Shown: positions 1-10,660 of the stretch, piece after piece | Position numbering within the stretch: position 1 is the stretch's first letter | Layout of the letters: each line of letters begins with the position of its first letter | NCBI GenBank assembly: GCA_028551475.1 | Contig: CM052361.1 | Span: 23,201,491 to 23,265,490 of the forward strand | Origin: Casuarina equisetifolia | Taxonomy: Eukaryota; Streptophyta; Magnoliopsida; Fagales; Casuarinaceae | Direction of reading: 5' to 3' | Length of the DNA stretch: 64,000 bases | The notes under the pieces: generated by a model | The model's input: the letters and a program-made list of their open reading frames with translations, nothing else | Told to the model about the DNA's origin: nothing | Database searches by the model: none | Program-made: the position numbers and the translations under genes

Positions 1-82
1 TCTTAATTTGAAACCAATGTGAAATATAGAAGACAATTACTTTTGTCGCAGACTTGACCTCAGTGTAATCCATGGCCGATCT

Positions 83-490
83 TTGGGCCATGTATCTTTT
101 AGTCTTTCTGGAAAGATGATAGCCACTTTTGCCCACAGCTCGAATAAAACGTCCAAGACCTTTAACATGGAAAGTGTGGCGTGTTTGATTGAGTTATCAG
201 ACCATTGTGCCTTTTGCGGCGAACTAAACAACTTTTGCTCCGCGACAAAAAACTCGTTTTACGCGGACAAGCTTTGAGGACTCCCCGGCCCACTTTCGAT
301 TTATGACCCGTGACCAAAAAACATATGGCCGAGAGTGGCTTTTCCCATCCAGTTTGCTTGTATAAACTTTTTGTTATTGTGCATTTTAATTCTTGATTTT
401 CTTGATCGAATCTAGGCTATTATTTTTTCATAATGATAAATTCATACAATTTATTACAGAAGGTAATTCTAAACTTCAGATGACTAGAAT
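83..490. repeat. Upstream flank block of the RLP duplication unit, copy 1
   Basis: This block resembles 30840-31280 in order and spacing. Both contain a 'gacc(t/c)ttaac' stretch, then 'cgtgtttgat', then a 'ctttgaggactc' motif, then a similar AT-rich tail with 'aaggta(a/g)ttcta'. In both places it lies upstream of an RLP sequence, so it looks like the left part of a duplicated unit. Short frames inside it show no recognisable protein. Similarity was judged by eye. Confidence 0.5.
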
Positions 491-659
491 AGGGTTTTCT
501 ACATTTCAGTCATTAAATATTGTTTTTTTTTAATTCAATATTATTTAAAACTGTGTTGGAATCACCTAGAACAAGATTGCTTATTGATAAAGCAAGGGAT
601 AAGATAATTAACACAACCTAACTCAAGTGATAAGTAAAATTGTAAGAATCTTTGATGTA

Positions 660-850
660 AAGGAATTCCGATAACCATCACGTAGTTGATTAGCATGTGG
701 AGTTTGATTTGTTTGTTTGGTTTTCCTCGTCACTCCAGAGACTTCCAAGTCAAAAGGTGAAGTCTGCAAGGAAAAATGTGAACGCTTACTTGTGGTTGGT
801 ATGGAGGAAAGCTTTGTCTCAGTTGTAGATTTTCTTAAAGTTTATATCAT
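660..850. repeat. Second, distal copy of the RLP-1 promoter segment
   Basis: The stretch around 690-790 (agcatgtggagtttgattt, then gacttccaagtcaaaa, then aaaatgtgaac) matches the RLP-1 proximal promoter around 1697-1800, about 1.0 kb downstream. The same segment starts the RLP-2 promoter near 25240-25290. The distal copy is probably left over from another RLP unit that was lost or recombined. Confidence 0.55.
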
Positions 851-959
851 TCATCGAACTGCTTACCTAACAAGGGTGGTTCTACTTTTTAATACGAAAT
901 GTGGACTGACGTCGACTCAAAAAGGAAAGTTTAGAAGACAAGTGTGAACTCACGTCCCA

Positions 960-1330
960 TTGTTCATAGCTAAAAAGATGTTGGGATTTGACTACACTCA
1001 CTATTTTGATATTTTCCCGAGAAAAGCTTTATCGACTTCATGACAATCGTTGTTGGCTTTTGAGGCAATGTGACTATTGCTAACGACGTAAGATTAAAAA
1101 ATAGAGCTTCAAAACCAAACCTTTAAGTTCGTGAGTTACCACAAATACTGACCACAACGCCAACGGAAGCTCCCACCTGTCAGAAAAGATTCCAAGTCTA
1201 GTCTGTTACCGAATGGGTTCTTCGTCACTTCAGTTTTGGATGAATGTGGAGGTGGGGATATACTTGCACGACTTCGGATATTTGATTATTAATTATTATA
1301 TCACATTAATTTACATCATGTATAAACTAA
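960..1330. repeat. RLP upstream block shared with 24750-25120
   Basis: Starting at 'atgttgggatttga', this block matches the sequence upstream of RLP-2. Both share 'gaaaagcttttatcgact'-like, 'gcttcaaaacc'-like and 'gtgagttaccacaaa'-like stretches, and both end in 'acttgcacga(c/a)ttc' followed by 'ttgattattaattatta'. Same order and orientation ahead of two RLP genes shows that the 5' flank was duplicated together with the gene. No gene is seen inside it. Confidence 0.7.
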
Positions 1331-1898
1331 TTATCTAACAATTCAATTGTTATTTATGACAGTAAATAAATATTTAAATTAATTATCATTTCGTGATGAT
1401 ATTAAAAAATTTAGATTTTTCTGAAAATGAAAAGGAAAACGAATTTATATCACGAATCCCAATTAGAAAAAGATAGTAAACCATAAATACAAATTACTAA
1501 GGTATGAAAGTTTGGCCGAAAAGAAAAGACCCCCACACGATACAACTCTGTACTTATGCTATTAATTTTATCTCGAGTATTATCAATAATTCATAGGAAA
1601 TGTTCAAGATTATGCCTAAAATATTCTAACAAAGAAATTTTTATAGTAGCTAAATTTCAGAACCAGCAACGGGTACAATTAGGGCTTGTAGATAAGCATG
1701 TAGAGTTTGATTTGTTTGTTTCACGTTTGTCGTCACATCCAAGACTTCTAAGTCAAAAAGTGTAATTTGCCTAGAAGAGAAAAAAGCCAAAATGTGAACT
1801 TCTACTTTTAGTGAGCAGAACTTTTTTAAAGTGCAGATACATGAATTTAATGGCAAAATAATTAGGAGATTCTCAAATTTACATACTTCCAAGTGGTC

Positions 1899-1907
1899 TA
1901 TATAAAT
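1899..1907 (+). promoter_or_regulatory. Probable TATA box of RLP-1
   Basis: TATATAAAT lies about 195 bp upstream of the inferred RLP-1 start codon at 2102. It is followed by 'ttccttaccg', which is also found at the equivalent position before RLP-2 (25851-25860). That conserved neighbour supports this as the core promoter. Confidence 0.55.
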
Positions 1908-4129
1908 AGTTCCTTACCGGCAGCTATCGATGCAAGGAATCATTGACCATTGCATTCTCTTCCGACTCCTTCTGTCTCTCCTAACCTTGCTTCTTCCTTC
2001 TTCCTCCCATTCCACACCTCTAGTTATCAACTTGTGCCCAACACAAGTGGCTTTCGTCCAAAAAGCTTCTGTTTGTGGGATTTTCCCTCAGTTCATCAAT
2101 CATGAGAAGTTCACTCTCATCACGACTTTTTTGGATGGTCATCTACTCAATTTTCTTTAGCTTCTCTCTTTTTGTGGCATCTGGCCAGTGTCTTAGCAAT
2201 GAGCAAACCTTGTTATTGCAATTGAAGAACAACCTTAAGTTTGATTCTGATTGGTCCACAAAGCTTGTTACATGGAATCAAAGTGCTGATTGTTGTTCTT
2301 GGATAGGCATAACATGTAGCGATGGACATGTTATTGGTGTCGATTTGACCGATGAGTCTCTCTCGGGAGGGCTTGACAATTCAAGCAGCCTTTTTAGTCT
2401 TTTGCATCTCCAAAGTCTGAATTTGGCATATAACAACTTCAACAACAGTGGCATTCCATTAGGGATTGGCAAGTTGGCCAATTTAAGATATCTGAATCTT
2501 TTAAGTGCTAGATTTGAAGGACAAGTTCCTCTTGAGATTTCATACTTGTCGAGGTTAGTGGTTCTTGACTTATCTTCCAATTTCTATCTAGAACTCAAGA
2601 CTCCAAATTTAAGTATGCTTATCCGAAACTTGACAGAGCTTACTAAACTTTATATGGATGGTGTATTTATATCAGCAAATGATAATAAATGGAGTCAAGT
2701 ATTATCATCTTCATTACCAAATCTAAGAGAGTTAAGCTTGTAATCTTTCAGGCCCTATTGATTACTCTTTACAAAAACTTCAGTTTCTCTCAATTATCTC
2801 TTTGGGTCATAATGATTTTTCTACTGAAGTTCCAGAATTTTTTGGAGATTTCAAGAATTTGACAATTTTGGATTTGTCTTTTTCTATGTGGAATGGTACA
2901 TTTCCTCAAAAGATCTTTCACATTTCAACACTACAAAAGCTTCACTTGTCATGCAACAACCTCCTTCATGGTTCTTTGCCAAAATTTCATTCAAATAGTT
3001 CTCTTAGAACCATTTGGTTTGGTCAAACAAGCTTTTCTAGAACATTATCTGAGTCTATTGGTAATCTCAAACTATTGTCATCAATAGATCTTCACGGATG
3101 CTATTTCATTGGATCAATTCCAAAGTCAATGGAGAGACTCACTGAAGTGGTTTACTTAGACATGTCAAACAATAAGTTCAATGGATCAATTCCAATATTT
3201 GACATGTCTAAAAATCTTATTAAATTGGACCTTATAATTTTCTAACTAGGCAAATTAATTCTACTTGGAGGCAAAAAATTTTGAATTTGAAGTATCTAGA
3301 CTTGAGTTCAAATTCATTGGAAGGAAATGTTTCAATTTCTCTATTTTCCCTTCAACTAGAGAAATTAAATCTTTCCAACAATCAATTTTTAGGTCAACTC
3401 AACAAACCCTTTAACATTTCTTATCAACTAAATAGTCTTGACTTGAGCAACAATAGTTTGGAAGGGTTAATACCCATGTCTTTCTTTGAAGTCCAACGTC
3501 TTGAGTGGCTCTCTCTTTCTTTAAATAATTTTTCTGGCTCTCTACAACTTCAAATAGGAAATCTTTTTTATCTTAACCTCTCCCACAACCACTTGTTGAA
3601 AGTAGAAAGTAGTGTCTCCAACCTTTCATCATTATCCTTTTCCCCTATTGATAACATATCATTAGCTTATAACCATCTAGAAAAGATTCCAGATTTCTTG
3701 AGAAACATAACTAGTTTATCTTCTCTAGATCTTTCTAACAACCACATTAATGGAGAGATGCCTAATTAGATTTGCAACCTTACTGATCTTGAACATTTAG
3801 ATCTCTCTTATAACTTTCTAGACACTTTAGAAGGACTTTTCTTTGGCCCTGATTTGAATATCCTAAACCTTCACTCCAATAATCTCCAAGGGCAACTCCT
3901 AGCTAAAATTACTAGCCTACAATTGATTTCTTTTTCATGCCCGATGTCTTGCAAGTATTATGGTTGCATATGGAAAAGGAGAACCACCTCTCGAGCCATT
4001 TATCTTTCAGACAATATGTTTAATGGGAGAATTCCTAAATCAATATGCAACATATCAATTCTTCGAGTTCTTGATTTGTCTAATAATTCATTTAATGGCA
4101 CAATTCCTCTATGCTTGCTTAAGTTGAGT

Positions 4130-4146
4130 AACTCTCTTGGAGGGCT
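4130..4146 (+). other. Recombination junction joining two RLP copies inside RLP-1
   Basis: Upstream of this point the sequence follows the late-LRR path (compare 6210-6240, ending in SNSL). Downstream it restarts at the LRR region just after the N-terminal cap (compare 2365 onward, GGLDNSSSLF). The junction contains ctctctt/gggag, which resembles both parents: ctctctcgggag at 2358 and ctctcttagggag at 6231. This fits unequal crossing-over or illegitimate recombination at short homology. Confidence 0.8.
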
Positions 4147-4730
4147 TGACAACTCGAGTAGCCTCTTTGGTCTTTCACATCTCTAAACTCTAAATTTGGT
4201 GGATAATAACTTCAATAGTGGCATTCTCTCGGAGGTAGGCAAGTTGACAAATTTAAGATACTTGGATCTATCAAGCAATAAATTTGAAGGACAAGTTCCT
4301 CTTGAGATTTCATACTTGACAAGGTTGGTGCTTCTTGACTTATCTTTCAATTACGATCTAGAACTAAAGAATCCAAATTTAAGTATGCTCATCCAAAACT
4401 TTTCAAAGCTTACTAAACTTTATATGGATGATGTATCTATATCAACAAATGATAATAAATGGTGTCAAGTATTATCATCTTCATTACCAAATCTAAGAGA
4501 GTTAAGCTTGTCAAATTGTAATCTTTCAGGCCCAATTAACTACTCTTTACAGAATCTTCAATTTCTATCAATTATCTATTTGGATGGTAATGATTTTTCT
4601 ATTGAAGTTCCATAATTTTTTGAAGATATCAAGAATTTGAAAATTTTGGATTTGTCTTTTTCTAACTGGTTTGGTACCTTTCCAAAAAAGATCTTTGGCG
4701 TTCCAACATTGCAAAAGCTTTACTTATTAG

Positions 4731-5450
4731 GCAATGTCCTACTTAATGGCTCATTGCCAGAATTTTCTTTGAATAGTTCTCTTAGAACCATTTGGTTGGG
4801 TAGTACAAGCTTTTTTTGAACATTACCTGAGTCTATTGGTAATCTAAAAATGTTGTCATCAATAAATCATGAGGGATATTATTTCACTGGATCAATCCCA
4901 AAGTCGATAGAAAGACTCACTGAAATGGTTTACTTGGACTTGTCAAACAATAACTTAAGTGGACCAATTCCAATTTTTCACAGCTCCAAGAATCTTACTA
5001 GCTTGGATCTTTCTTATAATTATCTAACTGGGAAGATTAATTCTACTTGGTGGGAAAAACTTTTGGATTTAAAGTATCTTGACTTATCACACAATAGCCT
5101 ACTTCATGGTTCGTTGCCAGAATTTCATTCAAATAGTCCTATTAAAATCATTCATTTGGGTGATACAAGTTTTTCTCGAACATTACCTTAGTCTATTGGT
5201 AATCTCAAAATGTTGTATTCAATAGATCTTAGCGGATGCTATTTCACTGGATCAATCCCAAAGTCGATAGAGAGACTTACTAAAATGGTTGACTTGGACA
5301 TGTCAAACAATAACTTAAGTGGACCAATTTCAATATTTCACATGTCCAAGAGTCTTACTAGCTTGGACCTTTCTTATAATTATCTAATCGGGAATATTAG
5401 TTTTACTTGGTGGGAAAGACCTTTGAATTTGAAGAATCTTGACTTGAGTT
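4731..5450 (+). repeat. 360-bp tandem duplication of five LRRs in RLP-1
   Basis: The sequence at 4741 (ttaatggctcattgccagaa) recurs at 5101 with exactly 360 bp offset, and the match continues through 'gagtctattggtaat', 'ttcactggatcaatccc' and 'tctttcttataattatct'. 360 bp equals 120 codons, or five 24-residue LRRs, so the reading frame and the repeat register are kept. The copies have diverged at scattered sites, and each carries its own stop (4817 and 5189). Confidence 0.9.
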
Positions 5451-7412
5451 CAAATTTGTTAGGAGGAACTATTCCAATTTTTCTACTTTCCCTTCAACTA
5501 CAAAGATTAAATCTTTCCAACAATCAATTTTTGGGTCAACTCAATAAAGCTTCTAATATTTCTGGTTAACTATATAGTCTTGGCTTGAGCAACAATAGGT
5601 TGGAAGGATCAATACCCATGTCCATCTTTGAACCCCAAGGTCTTAAGGAGCTCTTTCTTTCTTCAAATAATTTTTCTGGCTCTCTACAACTTCAGATAGG
5701 AAATCTTTATGATCTTGACCTCTCACACAACCACTTGTCGAAAGTAGAAAATAGTTTCTCCAACCTTTCATCATTACCCTTTTCCCTTATTCATAACATA
5801 TCATTAGCTTCTAACCATCTAGAAAAGATTCCAAATTTCTTGAGAAACATAACTAGTTTATCTTATCTAGATCTTTCTAACAACCAAATTGATGAAGAGA
5901 TGCCCAATTGGATTTGCAACCTTACTAATCTTGAACATTTGGATCTTTCTTATAACTTTCTAGTCACTTTGGAAGGACTTTTCTTGGGCCCTGATTTGAA
6001 TATCCTAAACCTTCAATCCAATAATCTCCAAGGGCAACTCCTAGCTAAAATCGCTAGCCTACAATTGATTTCTCTTTCAAGCCCCACTCTTTAAGCCATT
6101 TGTCTTTCAGACAATAAGTTTTATGGGAGAATTCCTGAATCAATATGTAACATATCAATTCTTCAAGTTCTAGATTTGTCTAGTAATTCATTTAGTGGCA
6201 CACTTCCTCAATGCTTGCTTGAGTTGAGTAACTCTCTTAGGGAGTTGAATCTGAGGGAAAACAACCTCAAAGGCATAATATCTAATGTGTTCCTAGAAAA
6301 TTGTTCATTACAAGCTTTAATTCTTAATGGAAACCAATTAGAAGGAGAGATACCAAAATCTTTGGCCAATTGCAAAGAGTTGGAGGTCTTAGACATTGGG
6401 AACAATAACATCAGGGGCACCTTTCCATTTTACTTGGAAAACGCATCGATTTTGAAGGTCCTTATTTTGAGATCTAACAAATTTTATGGGCCAATTCCTC
6501 ATTTATGAGGCAACACTAGTTGGTTTTTGCTACAAATTGTGGATGTAGTGTTAAACAACTTTAGTGGTAGATTTCCAAAATTTAACTTCTCTACTTGGAA
6601 AGCTATGATAGATGAAGATTTGGCCAAGTTAGGGCTCCATTATCTCCAATATGATAGCCCTTTTCCTCCACGTATGATTTACAATCGCAATGACAGCCTT
6701 TCTAAACTGCACTATCGACTTGCAGTAAAATTTACAAGCAAAGGATCATCAAGGATGTTTGCAAACATTTTGACTGCACATACTGCAATTGACTTTTCCT
6801 GCAACAGTTTTGATGGCCCTATACCAAAAGAAATTGGAGAACTCAAACTGTTGTTTGCTCTTAACCTCTCGCATAATGCTTTCAAAGGAAAAATCTCGTC
6901 ATCTCTAGAAACATTAAGCAATTTGGAGTCATTGGATTTGTCAAGTAATAATCTTTTTGGCAAAATTCCTATGGAACTTGTTGATGGTCTTATTTCTCTA
7001 TCCACCCTCAATCTTTTGTTCAATCAATTAGAGGGGCAAATTCCACCTATTAAGCAATTTGCTACATTTGAAAATTCTTCCTTTGAAGGAAATAAAAAAT
7101 TATGTGGTTTTCCTTTGAGTTTGAAATGCAAAGATGATAAAACACCATTGTCACCTCCAAAGAGCAATGTAACTCACTTAAATTCCAAGGCTATGATTCA
7201 ATGGAATTACATAAGCATTGAATTGGGATTTATTTTCGGTTTGAGTATTATAATTAGGCCCCTTATGTTTTGGAAGAAATGGAGGGTCAAGTATTACCAA
7301 AGTGTTGACAACATTCTTTTGAGAATCTTCCCTCATCTATCTATGGGAAGAAGTTATCGTCAAAGAAGAACGCGCAACAATCATAGGCCCAGCAACTAGT
7401 CATTGCTATAAG

Positions 7413-8008
7413 GTAGAATTCCTCCAGGTTTGTCACAATTTATTCTTGTTTTTCGTTTCAAGATGAATGCAAGAAATATTAAAAGTAAAGTTCATGGTTT
7501 CAACCATCGATTTTAGGGTAATGCATGGGGGCTTCCATTGGTTCAAGAAATGTCTTCCTAAGCCCATTTGTGTCTCAAAATTGTAAATCTCAAAATTATT
7601 TTACAACTCAAAACATTGGTCTATACACTATAATTGTAAACCTCAAGATTATTTGGAAATTTCATTTGCATTATGTAGCTACAAGTTTATGTTGGAGGTA
7701 GATTACTAAAATCTATGAGGCATCTGAATTTTAATTACGCTCAAAAGCTTATAGGAACATTCATATGTGATACATTTTCAGTCGCTCAATATTTATAGTA
7801 TGTTGTACATTCACATGTTTATCAAGTTACCTTTCCATAAACATCACGTTTTCGACTTCCAGTTTGTTTGATTTAGTGTAACTTTAGGCCCTGTACAATG
7901 TCTAAGATTAACTACAAAATTCATTTTCTGGGATTCCTTCTGATTTTGTTTTATTAGTTTTTGCCTTCAATAATGGATGAGTTAATGTATTCTCTGTCGT
8001 TTTGTCAG
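7413..8008 (+). other. Probable 3' UTR intron of RLP-1
   Basis: The donor is 'aag|gtagaattcct' 14 bp after the stop codon, and the acceptor is 'ttttgtcag|ggtttgaag'. RLP-2 has the same arrangement, with donor 'aag|gtaaattcct' and acceptor 'ttttgatcag|gattttgaa'. Sequence after the acceptor is again similar in both (gaggagagta, then 'atatgaagat'). Conservation of both splice sites in paralogues supports an intron in the 3' untranslated region. Confidence 0.6.
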
Positions 8009-8199
8009 GGTTTGAAGGCCCACAAAGGCATCGGAAGAGGATGATAAAAGAATGCAGTGGGTTGTAAGGAGAGTACCGGAGACACCCCTTCCAATATACC
8101 ATCTGGTTTATGAAATGAAGATCCTTCTGTAATCTCACCCAGTGCACGGCTGGGTGAGGATATTAGGTCCAGTCCTAGTTTAGTGAACTTGTTTGCTTT

Positions 8200-9190
8200 C
8201 TTATTTCTCTTTTTGTAACGTTATTTTGTTTTTCCCTTTAGAATAATTTTCGTGTTGTTGCTCTTTTCTTCATCCATTTCTATCTCTTCGACAGAATCAA
8301 CGAAGTATGTACCTTTCTGTCCTAGATGATTAGCAACAGTTTGTGGTGAAAAAATATGGGGACAAAAGGCTGAATTGAAGCATTATAATTTCATATCATA
8401 TAAAAGTTAAATCAAAATTAACAAGTCTCTAATAAAACCAGAGATCAAATTACATTCACATAAATTAGATTAGATTAGGAATGTGTTAACTATGGGCTTT
8501 AGAACAAATGGAAACAATAGTCTAACTGAAACACAACATTATATTTATTGAGTTTGCAGCAGCAAATGAGTTACATGCAAATTGACTACGATTAAAACTT
8601 ACTGCAATCAATATGGTTTTTATTTTAAATAAAATCACCCTTATTTAAATATTTCTATAATCAGTTACCATGTTTTGGATGTTATGAAATAAATATATGT
8701 GGTCCGTTAATAAGAAAGTTAATATTTCATAAGAATTTTTAACAGGTTGATATTGTATGATTAATTAAATCATCAGAAATGGACTAAACAAACATGGTGG
8801 GTCTTAGGGCTTTGCCCCAACACTCACGGAACATACCCTGAACCTCCTGACAAGGGTCGTATCGAGCATCAGCCCCAATGGGGACGATCCAGCGCCGGGG
8901 ATATTTAGTGGGCCTGTGTTGGTCTTCTTCCCACAAGGTGAAAGCTCCCACGGTTCATGGAACAGGCCCCCAAACCACAAAGACAGAGCAAAATCTGGTG
9001 GGCCAATGAACATTGGGCCTCCAAAGAGACAAATAACTTCATACATTGATTAGCTAGTGCACCGAGACACTTGCACGAACTTCGTTAATTGAAAACTGAT
9101 TTAATTTTTATATTTAAGAACTAATTATTAATAATTGTAATGTTAAAATCCAAAATAATACAAGTAAATATCTTAGTTACCCCGTAGTGT
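8200..9190. other. Intergenic region with a GC-rich island of unknown origin
   Basis: Mostly AT-rich without a recognisable gene. About 8795-9050 is markedly richer in G and C than its surroundings. It contains an 80-codon open frame on the minus strand (9046 to 8804) rich in Gly, Pro and Phe, with no family I recognise. It could be a captured gene fragment or part of a transposable element. Confidence 0.4.
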
Positions 9191-9620
9191 TTATATAAAA
9201 AGTGAATAATATATACCTTGTAAGTATTTCTCAAATTCTGCTGATGTTAAATACACTAAATGTATAAGCAGTTATCAAAAGGTTTTGTTTAAATTTATCT
9301 CAACGTAAAATCTTTTAATTTCTTAGGCTTCCCAATCATTTTTATATTTTGGCATGTTGATTTGTATGGGTTTCTATTCCTCGTGAATTATAAGTCTTCC
9401 CTAACAAATTTTAATTAGGTTTTCTTTTGGAGGACTTTTCAGCTCCACTTTTCGATATAGTGATAAAATATAAGTGAACATAATTTAGTTCATATAAATA
9501 TAATAGTATTTTAAATATTTTAGTGAGCCTAATTTTAGGTTTTCTATTACAAAATAAGAGATAAAATAATTTAATAACTTAATCTAAGATTATGAAACAT
9601 CAAGATTTGATAGCCAAAAC
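9190..9620. repeat. Flank module copy A, the empty site of the LINE
   Basis: This stretch matches 17080-17415 plus 21648-21730, the two sides of the LINE. Shared pieces include 'gtataagcagtta', 'tttaatttcttaggcttcccaatc' against 'tttaatttcaaagtttcccaatc', and 'ataagagataaaataattta' against 'taagagataaactaattta'. A third, weaker match lies at 31090-31220. No gene is present. Confidence 0.65.
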
Positions 9621-9889
9621 AATCGTGATCTTGCAATCTTACCCCACTAAACGCACTCTTAAGCTCTGCACCTCTGGTAGGGATACTACTAATATGAACA
9701 AAAGTCAAGATATTTTTAAAATATTTTTATTGGTATTTTATAAAGTATTTTTATGAATAAATATTATTATATATGAAAATATTATAAAGTGGTAATGTCA
9801 TTTACGGCCTTTCTTAGTTGCTTTTTCCTTAGGCATGTATAAATAGATATACTTATTCATTGTAAAGTTAAGCTAATAAATACAATTTT

Positions 9890-10235
9890 CATTTGACCTC
9901 TCATTAGTTTCACTTTTCTTCATTTGGTTTTGCTGCAACAAGTGAAACAAACTTCGTCCAAGTTCAACCATACCAGAATGGTTACATGCCGTGAGAACCG
10001 CCATGAAAGTAACGTGGTCAAGCTTCCTTCCTTCTTCCTTCTTCATCTAATTGAAAAGCTCGACTGCTTCGTTGCTATACCCATGATTAGCATACCCAAA
10101 TATCATGGAATTCCATGTAACTATGGTCCTCATAGACATCCGATAGAAAACATTACTTGCTTCAGCCGTAAAACCACATTTAACATACATGTCGACAAGG
10201 ACAAATATATCATCTGCAACCCCATTACCATTTCA
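9890..10235 (-). pseudogene. Pentatricopeptide repeat (PPR) pseudogene, 3' part
   Basis: Read on the minus strand, this contains typical plant PPR text: DDIFVLVDMYVKCGF, TAEASNVFYRM, TIVTWNSMIFGYANHG and EAVELFN. PPR proteins bind organellar RNA in mitochondria or plastids. The frame is broken by a TAG where a Gln is usual, just after ELFN, and the following 'KEEG' segment drifts out of frame. It stops exactly at the LTR end of the copia element at 10236. The upstream part of the same gene lies beyond the element, at about 15882-16180. Only two to three motifs survive. Confidence 0.72.
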
Positions 10236-10583
10236 TGTTAGAAAACAAACCCGTGAATCTAAACTCACGGAATCTCTCAGGATCTCACCGCACACACAAA
10301 GAGAATAGTAGTCAAGTAAAGAACACACAGAAATTACGAGGTTCGGGATAATCCCTACGTCCCTGGCCTAAGGAGCAATTCTTCACTATGATGAGGAGGG
10401 CTTATAGTGCTTATAGAAAATCTTTGTTTTCTCTCAATCACTCTCAACCTCATACTTAGGTTTTCTTTTATACAAGTACCAAGGAAACCCAAATAGAATA
10501 AGACTGGGAAACCTTATAAACTACCCACAATACAACTATGGTAGTTACATAATTACCCTTTCTAATTTACTCCAAACCTAACA
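10236..10583 (-). repeat. 3' LTR of copia element 1
   Basis: Begins TGTTAG at 10236 on the + strand and ends CTAACA at 10583, so in element orientation it runs TGTTAGG...TCTAACA with TG..CA ends. The outer edge includes a short hairpin (CCGTGA/TCACGG). The LTR is directly followed on the + strand by the complement of a polypurine tract. Confidence 0.85.
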
Positions 10584-10598
10584 ATTTCCCCCTTTTGG
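10584..10598 (-). other. Polypurine tract of copia element 1
   Basis: In element orientation CCAAAAGGGGGAAAT directly abuts the LTR start TGTTAGG. This is the expected primer site for plus-strand DNA synthesis. Confidence 0.75.
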
Positions 10599-10660
10599 AG
10601 TAACATTAGTGCAACATCCTTGCACCATAAGAGAAAGAACATTGCTCCCTAAACTTGACT

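Larger units (their letters stand above)
2102..7399 (+). pseudogene. RLP-1: chimeric LRR receptor-like protein pseudogene
   Basis: Encodes remains of a leucine-rich-repeat receptor-like protein of the Cf/Ve/RLP resistance type: a plasma-membrane LRR ectodomain without a kinase. Visible parts in order: signal peptide ending ASGQC, LRRNT_2 cap with CCSWIGITC, many 24-residue LRRs, an island region, the C-terminal cap (CGFPLSLKC), a TM segment with a GxxxG (GFIFG), and a basic tail (KKWRVKYY). Start 2102 is chosen because the signal peptide matches that of RLP-2. The span would be about 1766 codons, against about 1008 for RLP-2, because two copies are fused at about 4141. It is broken by a stop at 2741 caused by an 8-bp deletion, a 4-bp deletion near 3230 that restores the frame, and in-frame stops at 3767, 4184, 4613, 4817, 5189, 5567, 6092 and 6506. 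It is not translatable as a whole. Confidence 0.93.

Noticed and set aside
83-277. Short open frame at the window start
   Set aside because: It lies in a repeated flank block. The duplicate at 30840-31080 does not keep the frame.
2278-2580. Minus-strand open frame inside RLP-1 (and similar ones at 6208-6420, 6712-7023, 26134-26457, 27845-28234, 28415-28831)
   Set aside because: These are shadows of LRR codons on the opposite strand, recurring wherever the LRR repeats are present.
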